DNA of 64,000 nt. It comes from Geoalkalibacter subterraneus. GTDB taxonomy: Bacteria > Desulfobacterota > Desulfuromonadia > Desulfuromonadales > Geoalkalibacteraceae. This document shows positions 25,641-32,594 of the stretch, in pieces. The notes beneath the pieces were generated by a model, which had not been told where the DNA came from, did not search any database, and saw only the letters and a program-made list of their open reading frames with translations. The translations under genes and the position numbers were made by a program. Where the stretch lies: contig NZ_CP010311.1 of assembly GCF_000827125.1 (NCBI RefSeq), positions 744,001 through 808,000 of the forward strand, read 5' to 3'. The stretch's first letter is position 1. Each line of letters opens with the position of its first letter.

Positions 25641-26996
25641 ATGGGGAAAGAGAGATTGGTCGTTATCGGCGGCGATGCCGCCGGCATGAGTGCCGCAAGC
25701 AAGGTGCGCCGCGAAGACCCGGAAAGGCAGATCATTGTATTCGAACGGGGGCCGCATACTTCCTATTCGGCCTGCGGCCTGCCCTATTATATCGCCGGCA
25801 TGATCAAGGATTCTGATGACCTTGTCGCGCGCACTCCTGAAAAATTCAAGGAGAAGTACAACATCGACGCACGGGTGGGGCACGAAGTGCTGCACATCGA
25901 TCCGGATGCCGGCAAGGTGCGGGTGGTGGAGCGCGAAAGCGGACGTGAGTTTGACGAGGGATATGATCAGTTGCTGATCGCAACAGGCGGGGTTCCGATC
26001 TGCCCGGATCTACCAGGCTCCGGGGCGCAGGCGATCTTCGGGCTGTCGACCCTGCAGAGCGGCATCCGGGTGCGGCAGTTTGTGGATCAGGTATCTCCCC
26101 GCCGGGCAGTGGTCGTCGGCGGCGGCTACATCGGCCTCGAGATGGCTGAAGCGCTGGTGCGGCGCGGTCTGGAGGTCAGTTTGGTTGAAAGGGCCGAACA
26201 GGTCATGGCCACTCTGGACCCTGACATGGGCTCCCTGGTTTCAGATGCGCTGCGCGAAGTGGGAGTGACGCTTTACCTGGAAGAGTCCCTGACCGGCTTT
26301 GAGGTTGCAGATGGGCGTGTCAAGGCGGTCGTGACCGATAAGCGCACCTTGCCTGCCGATATGGTGATCCTCGGCATGGGCGTGCAGCCCAACAGCACCC
26401 TGGCCGAAAATGCCGGGCTGAAGTTGGGGGAGAAAAAGGCGATCCAGGTTGATTCGCGCATGCGGACCTCGAAAGCGGGCATCTGGGCGGCCGGGGACTG
26501 TGTCGAGAGCTATCACCTCCTTATGCAGCGCCCCGTTCATATTGCGCTGGGCACCGTTGCCAACAAACAGGGCACCGTGGCGGGCATCAACCTCGCAGGC
26601 GGCGACGCGACCTTCCCTGGTGTGATCGGCACTGCGGTGAGTAAAATCTGTAAATATGAAGTTGCGCGCACCGGATTGCGTGAGGCGGATTTAAAAGTGA
26701 TGAATATGCCCTACGTCGAGGCTGTGATCAAAAGCCGCACTCGCGCCGGGTATTATCCCGGTGCAGGTCGGATCACTGTCAAGCTGATGGCGCACAAGGA
26801 AGACGGCCGCCTGCTGGGTGGGCAGATTGTAGGGCTGGAAGGGGCTGCCAAGCGCATCGATGTGCTGGCCACAGCTATTACGGCCGGGCTGACCGCGCAG
26901 CATCTGGTGGATCTCGATCTGTCCTATGCTCCGCCTTTTTCGCCGGTTTGGGATCCGGTGCAGACCGCGGCGCGACAGATTCTCAACAAGCTGTAA
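25641..26996 (+). CDS. CoA-disulfide reductase/NADH oxidase-like flavoprotein
   Basis: A 451-residue pyridine nucleotide-disulfide oxidoreductase with a single redox cysteine. The FAD motif is VVIGGDAAGMSAAS. Cys45 in SYSACGLPYY is the active cysteine of the CoADR/Nox group. The NAD(P)H motif is VVVGGGYIGLEMAEAL, the second FAD site is GIWAAGDCVE, and the C-terminal dimer domain holds LSYAPPFSPVWDP, including the tyrosine that assists CoA-disulfide chemistry. Likely roles are reduction of CoA disulfide, polysulfide or oxygen. No rhodanese domain is attached. A strong terminator follows. Confidence 0.88.
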   Translation: MGKERLVVIGGDAAGMSAASKVRREDPERQIIVFERGPHTSYSACGLPYYIAGMIKDSDDLVARTPEKFKEKYNIDARVGHEVLHIDPDAGKVRVVERESGREFDEGYDQLLIATGGVPICPDLPGSGAQAIFGLSTLQSGIRVRQFVDQVSPRRAVVVGGGYIGLEMAEALVRRGLEVSLVERAEQVMATLDPDMGSLVSDALREVGVTLYLEESLTGFEVADGRVKAVVTDKRTLPADMVILGMGVQPNSTLAENAGLKLGEKKAIQVDSRMRTSKAGIWAAGDCVESYHLLMQRPVHIALGTVANKQGTVAGINLAGGDATFPGVIGTAVSKICKYEVARTGLREADLKVMNMPYVEAVIKSRTRAGYYPGAGRITVKLMAHKEDGRLLGGQIVGLEGAAKRIDVLATAITAGLTAQHLVDLDLSYAPPFSPVWDPVQTAARQILNKL

Positions 26997-26998
26997 AA

Positions 26999-27036
26999 GA
27001 AACGGGGCGCCTGATCGGGCGCCCCGTTTCTTCTCA
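26999..27036 (+). terminator. Intrinsic terminator after the flavoprotein gene
   Basis: A perfect 13-pair stem (GAAACGGGGCGCC and its complement) with a six-base loop and T-rich tail, starting three bases after the stop. The long perfect stem could also stop the convergent rubrerythrin transcript. Confidence 0.9.
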
Positions 27037-27092
27037 TACGCAATTCCCCGGTTCCACTGAAAGCAGGACCGGGGATGTCAAGTTCGGTTGAC

Positions 27093-27668
27093 TCAGTAGT
27101 TTTCCCCCAGAAGTTCGAAATGCGCCTGGGGATGGGCGCAGGCTGGGCAGGTGCCGGGTGCTTCGGTACCTTCATGCAGGTAGCCGCAGTTGCGGCAGCG
27201 CCAGACCACCGTTTCGCCGCGTTTGAAGACCTGGCCGTTTTCAATGTTGCGCATCAGGTCGAGATAGCGTTTTTCATGCTGTTTCTCAGCCACGGCAATC
27301 GCTTCGAAAATATCGGCAATGTCGTTGAAACCCTCTTCCCGCGCAACCTTGGCGAAAGAGGGGTACATGTCGGTATGCTCGTAATTTTCACCGGCGGCGG
27401 CTTCCTTGAGGTTTTCCACCGTGGTGCCGATAACGCCGGCGGGGAAGGCTCCTTCGATCATGACCTCACCACCCTCGAGCATCTTGAACAGGCGCTTGGC
27501 GTGCTCTTTCTCCTGGTCGGCAGTCTCTTCAAAAATAGAGGAGATTTGCATATACCCTTCCTTCTTGGCCTGGGCGGCGAAATAGGTATAGCGGTTGCGG
27601 GCCTGGCTTTCGCCGGCGAAAGCGGTCAGGATGTTCTTCTCGGTCTTGGTTCCTTTCAGTCGTGCCAC
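27093..27668 (-). CDS. rbr: Rubrerythrin
   Basis: A 191-residue non-heme diiron peroxidase that reduces hydrogen peroxide in anaerobes. The N-terminal four-helix ferritin-like domain carries the iron-ligand motifs (AGESQARNRY, EETADQEKEHAKR, EAIAVAEKQHEKRY). The C-terminal rubredoxin-like domain has CRNCGYLHEG and CPACAHPQ, binding one iron. The start is GTG at 27668, supported by AAAGGAGG; a longer frame reading back into perR is rejected. It is 55 bases downstream of the PerR-type regulator with no obvious separate promoter, so both are probably one oxidative-stress operon. Confidence 0.95.
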   Translation of the reverse strand: MARLKGTKTEKNILTAFAGESQARNRYTYFAAQAKKEGYMQISSIFEETADQEKEHAKRLFKMLEGGEVMIEGAFPAGVIGTTVENLKEAAAGENYEHTDMYPSFAKVAREEGFNDIADIFEAIAVAEKQHEKRYLDLMRNIENGQVFKRGETVVWRCRNCGYLHEGTEAPGTCPACAHPQAHFELLGENY

Positions 27669-27723
27669 GTTGTTTCCTCCTTTGTGTTGAATAATGCGGG
27701 GCGTGGCCCCAGGTTTCTTTGGT

Positions 27724-28170
27724 TCAGTTTTGCTCCGCCTCGCAGCATTGCGGGCAGGTGCCGAAAAAGTCGATCTGGTGCGTTTCAACCTGAAAACCGG
27801 TTTTCTCAATGACTTCCCGAACCAGATCGGTCGTCGGGAGACCCTCAAAGTCGATAATTTTTTTGCACCGGGTGCAGATCACGTGGGGATGGGGGTAGGG
27901 CTTGTTGCCGTCGTAGCGACTGCGACCGTCGAGAACTCCCACCTCCAGCGCTTCTCCAAGGCTTTTCAGCAGGTTTGCGGTTTTGTAAATGGTGGCGCGG
28001 CTGACCATGGGAAAGTCGCGGCGCACCTGTTCGTAAATCTGGTCCACCGTGGGGTGCTCCTTGCTTTCCACCAGAATCCGCAGCACCGCGAGCCGCTGAG
28101 GGGTAAGGCGGAAGTCGCGCTCCCGCAGGCGGTGCAGAATCTGTTCAAGGCGCGGGTTGCTGTGAGTCAT
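27724..28170 (-). CDS. PerR-like Fur family peroxide-responsive repressor
   Basis: A 148-residue Fur-family regulator: winged helix at about 15-85 (RLTPQRLAVLRILVES, VSRATIYKTANLLKSLG), then the metal-binding dimer domain with HPHVICTRC and C-terminal CPQCC. PerR rather than Fur is inferred from the neighbouring rubrerythrin and the sequence style of the histidine cluster; the histidine that is oxidised in PerR cannot be proved by eye. A TTATC palindrome sits 35 bases upstream of the ATG, suggesting autorepression. Confidence 0.88.
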   Translation of the reverse strand: MTHSNPRLEQILHRLRERDFRLTPQRLAVLRILVESKEHPTVDQIYEQVRRDFPMVSRATIYKTANLLKSLGEALEVGVLDGRSRYDGNKPYPHPHVICTRCKKIIDFEGLPTTDLVREVIEKTGFQVETHQIDFFGTCPQCCEAEQN

Positions 28171-28204
28171 CGTGGCCCCGGAATGCTTATTTTGCGGAAA
28201 ACAG

Positions 28205-28218
28205 TTATCAGTGGATAA
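28205..28218. promoter_or_regulatory. Candidate PerR/Fur operator
   Basis: TTATCAGTGGATAA: five-base arms TTATC/GATAA with a four-base centre, resembling half of the PerR-box consensus with its TTATAAT arms. It lies just downstream of the predicted transcription start of the perR-rbr operon, a typical position for a repressor. Confidence 0.5.
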
Positions 28219-28227
28219 TATCTCTTA

Positions 28228-28255
28228 TTTGTAGCGCGCATTTTTTCTTTGTCAA
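28228..28255 (-). promoter_or_regulatory. Candidate promoter of the perR-rbr operon
   Basis: Minus-strand perfect TTGACA (28250-28255) followed after 16 bases by TACAAA (28228-28233). The -10 is poor, but the position fits the operator just downstream. Confidence 0.4.
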
Positions 28256-28264
28256 GGCGGGAGC

Positions 28265-28309
28265 ATAAAAAATAGGACCGGACCGATTGGTCAAACAATC
28301 GGCCCGGTC
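28265..28309 (-). terminator. Intrinsic terminator after the PfpI-family gene
   Basis: Arms 28276-28289 and 28296-28309 pair over 14 bases with one mismatch (GACCGGxCCGATTG), six-base loop, followed on the minus strand by TATTTTTTATG. Confidence 0.8.
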
Positions 28310-28331
28310 AACACATGCAGAAAGCGAAACT

Positions 28332-28850
28332 TTATTCAGTGAGAGCAGCGATAATTTCCCGGCAGAAGGCCGGCAGGTCTGTTGGCGTGCGCGAAGTGAT
28401 GATGTTTTCGTCGCGGACGACTTCGCGGTCGAGATATTCGCCCCCTGCGTTGATCAGGTCGTCACGGATGGCAAAAAAACAGGTGAATTTCCGGTCGCGA
28501 ATTGCATCGGCGGAAGCCAGCATCCAACCGCCGTGGCAGATGGCAGCGAGAATTTTTCCCTGCTGGTTGGCCTGACGCACCAGTTGAACCATCGGTTGGG
28601 AGCGCCGCATGTGGTCGGGCGCATAGCCTCCGGGAATGATCACCGCATCGTATTCGGAAATTTTGGTATTGTCCGCCGCCTTGTCGGCCTTGACCGGATA
28701 GCCGTGCTTGGATTCATAGGTTTCAGCCTTGGGGCCGACAATTCTGACCTTGGCGCCGGCCTCCTTGAAGCGCAGCAGCGGATACCACAATTCAAGGTCC
28801 TCGTAGAGATTTTCGGCGAGGATCGCAATCTTTTTGCCTTTAAGCTGCAT
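28332..28850 (-). CDS. DJ-1/PfpI family protein
   Basis: A 172-residue class-I glutamine-amidotransferase-like protein of the PfpI/DJ-1 group. It has the nucleophile elbow AAICHGGWML and a conserved Glu near the N-terminus (ILAENLYEDLELWYP). Members have been described as proteases, chaperones or deglycases, and the biochemical role is disputed. The ATG at 28850 is preceded by GGAGG. It is a single-gene unit with its own terminator, in a stress-related neighbourhood. Confidence 0.88.
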   Translation of the reverse strand: MQLKGKKIAILAENLYEDLELWYPLLRFKEAGAKVRIVGPKAETYESKHGYPVKADKAADNTKISEYDAVIIPGGYAPDHMRRSQPMVQLVRQANQQGKILAAICHGGWMLASADAIRDRKFTCFFAIRDDLINAGGEYLDREVVRDENIITSRTPTDLPAFCREIIAALTE

Positions 28851-28911
28851 TGTGCAACCTCCATCGGGGAAAGAGATTCAGGATTCAACAGTGAGAAAGT
28901 GTAACATATTT

Positions 28912-30402
28912 CTATTTTTTTGCACCCCGGTTTGCGAAACGGCTCAGAAATTTCTCGACGGACACCTTGCGCGCCGTGTTGTCTGAACTCATGGAGCGCA
29001 CCCGGCCATAGATGGGCCGTTGGGGCCAGGGGCGGTCAAAGCGGCCGAGACACCAGAATATGCCGCTGAGGCTGTTAGGGTTGCGGCCGTCGAGGGCGTA
29101 GCGGTCGTTGAGCTCCAGCATGATGGAGAGAGCCTGCCGCGGCCCCGCACTCCATTCCAGGATCTTTTTCCCCCACAGCATGCGCAGATAGTTGTGAATG
29201 ATGCCTTCACGTACCAGCTGCCGCTGGGCGGCGTTCCACAACGGGTCATGGGTTCTGGCCTGCTCGAAGTCCTCCAGGGGGTAGAGCCAGGGGCGGGGAT
29301 CCTGCTCGTGGCTCTCGAGCGTCTGCCGCACCCAGTCCGGCAGGGATTCATAGCGGGCGGCATCCTCGCGCAGAAAAGCGAACGCATAGCCCAGTTCCCG
29401 CCAGGTCACCAGCTGGTCGAGGAACGCTTCCGCTGCCGGCGACAGGCCCCACCACCCTTCGCGGCGACCGCGGATCTCAGGGCTCAGTCGGTCTGGTGAC
29501 CACTGCTGTGCTTCGCTCAGGCGGAAAAAAATCTCGTGACTGGAAATATGGCCGAAATGCAGATATGGGCTCAGTCCGCTGGTCACGTCAAGATCGGGGT
29601 GGTTGCGATATTGCGCGTACATCTCCAGCCGGTGATCGAGAAAGCGTGTCAGCCGCAGGCGTGCAGAAGTGGTGCCGCCGGTGCAGGGAGCAGGGGGAAT
29701 GCTGTGGTCGATCGGCAGTGAGGACAGAGCGGAATCGCTACGATCGCCGATCAGGTCGAAGGAGGGGGGAAACTCTTCTGATAAGTCGCGGAACAGCCGG
29801 TCCGGCAACATCGGCAGTGCCGCATCTTTAAGCGGATCGGGATGGGGCGGGCTCACCAGGTGAACGGGGAGGTGCTTCTGCAGAAAACGCCGGAAAGCGT
29901 AGGCGCTCGGATAGGCTTGCGGGATCGCATTGAGCGGCATGAGACCGTTGCTGTCCACCGCGATGGTTGAAACACGGGGTTGAATATTCAGGGCCTGTTC
30001 GCCCGGCGCATAATAGTTGGGAAAATCGTCCGAAACGATGACGCAGGCTTTTTGCGCGAGGCGGCCCAGCAGCTTTGCGGCCTGTCCCTTCTGTCGTTCC
30101 ACGTAGGGATAGTAGCGGGCGCCGCGGTTTTTCAGCCGGCGCGCATTATCGGCCATGCCGTCAAGCGTGAAACGGTGAAGGCGGTTGCTTGAAAAAGGCA
30201 TGCTGCACGACAATAGTTCCACGACCAGCAGCGGCTTGTTGAGATCCTGCGCCAGGTAAACCGCCTGCTGAAGAGCGAAATTCCAACCGGTGCGGCGGAA
30301 GGCACTCATGATGTAGAGGATGAAATCTGCGCTTTCCGCCGGGGGCAGATCGCACAGCTCGCGGCAGCGGATTGCAGGTGCGGGCAGGGTGGAAGCGGCC
30401 AT
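28912..30402 (-). CDS. phr: Class II CPD deoxyribodipyrimidine photolyase
   Basis: Light-driven repair of cyclobutane pyrimidine dimers. The 496-residue protein has an N-terminal alpha/beta antenna domain (FILYIMSAFRRTGWNFAL, LLVVELLS) and the C-terminal FAD domain with class-II features: TWRELGYAF, NYLRMLWGKKILEW and DGRNPNSLSGIFWCLGRFDRPW. The ATG at 30402 with GGGGAG upstream is chosen; the upstream extension would run into corA. It follows corA by 17 bases. A photolyase in a subsurface-type anaerobe suggests exposure to light at times. Confidence 0.92.
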   Translation of the reverse strand: MAASTLPAPAIRCRELCDLPPAESADFILYIMSAFRRTGWNFALQQAVYLAQDLNKPLLVVELLSCSMPFSSNRLHRFTLDGMADNARRLKNRGARYYPYVERQKGQAAKLLGRLAQKACVIVSDDFPNYYAPGEQALNIQPRVSTIAVDSNGLMPLNAIPQAYPSAYAFRRFLQKHLPVHLVSPPHPDPLKDAALPMLPDRLFRDLSEEFPPSFDLIGDRSDSALSSLPIDHSIPPAPCTGGTTSARLRLTRFLDHRLEMYAQYRNHPDLDVTSGLSPYLHFGHISSHEIFFRLSEAQQWSPDRLSPEIRGRREGWWGLSPAAEAFLDQLVTWRELGYAFAFLREDAARYESLPDWVRQTLESHEQDPRPWLYPLEDFEQARTHDPLWNAAQRQLVREGIIHNYLRMLWGKKILEWSAGPRQALSIMLELNDRYALDGRNPNSLSGIFWCLGRFDRPWPQRPIYGRVRSMSSDNTARKVSVEKFLSRFANRGAKK

Positions 30403-30419
30403 GATCGAAGTCTCCCCGT

Positions 30420-31484
30420 TTAAAGCCAGTTCTTCTTTTTGAAGAAAAAGACCAGCCCGATGCCAAGGCCGATCATGATGCCCCAGACCGCAGGATAGGC
30501 CCATTTCCAGGCAAGCTCGGGCATGTACTCGAAGTTCATGCCGTACACCCCGGCGATAAAGGTCAGTGGGATAAAGATGGTGGCGATCAGGGTCAGCACC
30601 TTCATAATTTCATTCATGCGGTTGCTGACATTGGACATGTACAGATCGAGCATGCCGCCGAGCAGATCACGAAAGGTCTCTACCGTATCGATTACCTGGA
30701 TACAGTGATCGTAAACGTCGCGCAGGAAAACCGCCGTTTCACGACTGACCATTGGCGTTTCCTCGCGACCCAGTTCGCTGATCAGCTCCCGCAGGGGCCA
30801 CACCGATTTACGCAGCAGGATCATTTCGCGGCGCAGGCGGTGGATCTGATTGAGGGATTCCGGAGACGGGTCGTCAAGCAGTTCATCTTCGAGCTGTTCG
30901 ATCTCGTCGCCGATCTTTTCCAGGATGAAGAAGTGGCTGTCGACTATGGCATCGATCAAGGCATAGGTCAGGTAGTCGGGGCCCAGGAAGCGTATGCGGC
31001 GTCCGCTGCGCAGACGCTCGCGCACACCGTCAAAAACATCGCCGTGGCATTCCTGAAAGGAAATGACGAAGTTGTTCCCCAGCACAAAGCTGACCTGCTC
31101 GGTGCGCACCCCTTCATGTTCGGTATCGTAGATGAGCATCTTGACGACAATGAAGATGTAATCGTCGTAGATTTCGACCTTGGGGCGCTGGTCGGTGTTG
31201 AGAATGTCTTCCAGCACCAGGGGGTGCAGGCCGAAGCCCTGGCCGAGGGTTTCAATCACCTTGACCTGGTGCAGCCCCTCGACATTGATCCAGGAGATAG
31301 TGTCTGTATCGCGCAAAGCAAGGCAGGATGCGGCGTCTGGGTACTCACGCTGGTCGAGGTGCTCCTGGTCATAGTCAAAAACATGGATGCGCGGCGCGGC
31401 TTCGCTTTTTTCCCCCACGTGGATCAGGGTGCCGGGAGCGGCGCCGATTTTCTTGCCGCGTTTCTTGAGCAGTTTTCGTGTCAT
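30420..31484 (-). CDS. corA: CorA-type magnesium/cobalt transporter
   Basis: A 354-residue pentameric Mg2+ channel. The large cytoplasmic N-terminal domain is followed by two C-terminal membrane helices; the selectivity motif YGMNFEYMPEL links them, and the C-terminus is the basic KKKNW. The long stalk helix carries acidic residues (EIEQLEDELLDDPSPESL). The ATG at 31484 has AGGAGA upstream. It lies directly upstream of phr on the same strand and diverges from the DUF523 gene, 78 bases apart. Confidence 0.93.
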   Translation of the reverse strand: MTRKLLKKRGKKIGAAPGTLIHVGEKSEAAPRIHVFDYDQEHLDQREYPDAASCLALRDTDTISWINVEGLHQVKVIETLGQGFGLHPLVLEDILNTDQRPKVEIYDDYIFIVVKMLIYDTEHEGVRTEQVSFVLGNNFVISFQECHGDVFDGVRERLRSGRRIRFLGPDYLTYALIDAIVDSHFFILEKIGDEIEQLEDELLDDPSPESLNQIHRLRREMILLRKSVWPLRELISELGREETPMVSRETAVFLRDVYDHCIQVIDTVETFRDLLGGMLDLYMSNVSNRMNEIMKVLTLIATIFIPLTFIAGVYGMNFEYMPELAWKWAYPAVWGIMIGLGIGLVFFFKKKNWL

Positions 31485-31562
31485 GCATTCTCCTGCTTTT
31501 TTGCTAGAATGACGTGAGTCACAACTTTGCCTTGCCTCTGATCAGAAAGGCCATAAATTTAT

Positions 31563-32513
31563 ATGACGGACAAAATCCGCATCGGTATCAGCAGTTGCCT
31601 GCTGGGGCACAACGTGCGTTTTGACGGCGGGCACAAGCTCGATCGATTGATACGTGACGTGCTCGGCGCTTACCTCGACTTCGTGTCGGTCTGCCCGGAG
31701 GTGGAAGTCGGCCTGCCGACCCCGCGCGAAACTCTGCGCCTGGTGGGCGAGCCTGATCGGCCGCGGCTGGTGTTCGGCAAAAGCGGAGAAGATATCACTG
31801 AACGCATGCAGGACTGGGCGCACCGCCGATGCGATGAGCTGGAGAAGGAGAATCTGTGCGGGTTCATTTTCAAGAGCAAGTCTCCTTCCAGCGGTATGGA
31901 GCGCGTCAAGCTCTACGATAAAAACGGCGTGCCGTCCAAACAGGGCGTGGGCGTCTTTGCCCGTGTCTTCATGGAGCGCTTCCCGCTGATCCCGGTGGAG
32001 GAGGATGGACGCCTGCATGACGACAAGCTGCGGGAGAATTTCATCGAAAGCCTCTTTACCGTCAAACGCTGGCGTGATCTGGTCGAACGGGGGATGAGCG
32101 CCGGCGACCTGGTCGATTTTCATTCACGCCACAAGCTGCTGCTGCTCGCTCACAGCCCGCAGATCTACCGGGAGATGGGCAAGCTGGTAGCGGAAACCGG
32201 CAGGCAGGAGATGCAGACCCTGCAGAAAGAGTACGTCGAACTGCTCATGAAAGCGCTGCGCATGAAGGCCACCGTGAGCAAGCATATCAACGTCCTCGAG
32301 CATCTGCTCGGCTACTTCAAGCGCGAACTCTCCGCCGACGAGAAGCAGGAAATGCTGGAATCCTTTGCCAGCTACCGCGCCGGGCATGTACCGCTGATCG
32401 TACCGATCACCCTGATCAATCACTATGTGCGCAAGTACGACCAGCCGTACCTGAAGACCCAGTATTACCTCAATCCCCATCCGCTGGAGCTGCAGCTGCG
32501 TAATCACGTTTAA
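31563..32513 (+). CDS. DUF523-DUF1722 fusion protein (YbgA-like C-terminus)
   Basis: A 316-residue two-domain protein. The DUF523 part (about 1-155) has the conserved IGISSCLLGHNVRFDGGHK, SVCPEVEVGLPTPRE and LCGFIFKSKSPSSG. The DUF1722 part (about 190-305) is helical (HKLLLLAHSPQIYREMGKLV, LINHYVRKYDQPYLKTQYYLNPHP). The fusion is common, and in other bacteria it is often found near photolyase genes, as here. The biochemical role is not established. Cysteines in DUF523 (SSCLLG, VCPE) might bind metal. Confidence 0.85.
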   Translation: MTDKIRIGISSCLLGHNVRFDGGHKLDRLIRDVLGAYLDFVSVCPEVEVGLPTPRETLRLVGEPDRPRLVFGKSGEDITERMQDWAHRRCDELEKENLCGFIFKSKSPSSGMERVKLYDKNGVPSKQGVGVFARVFMERFPLIPVEEDGRLHDDKLRENFIESLFTVKRWRDLVERGMSAGDLVDFHSRHKLLLLAHSPQIYREMGKLVAETGRQEMQTLQKEYVELLMKALRMKATVSKHINVLEHLLGYFKRELSADEKQEMLESFASYRAGHVPLIVPITLINHYVRKYDQPYLKTQYYLNPHPLELQLRNHV

Positions 32514-32536
32514 ATCAAAATCGGATCGCATTTGTG

Positions 32537-32564
32537 GTAGGGGCGCAGCATGCTGCGCCCCTGC
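32537..32564. repeat. GTAGGGGCG palindrome, single-hairpin type
   Basis: GTA followed by a perfect 22-base palindrome (32540-32561, GGGGCGCAGCA and its complement). It lies in the 81-base gap between the convergent DUF523 and treY genes. The same GTAGGGGCG entry word begins a double-hairpin element at 43175. Confidence 0.7.
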
Positions 32565-32594
32565 GTCAGCCCCAACGTCAGGATGTGTCGGCGG

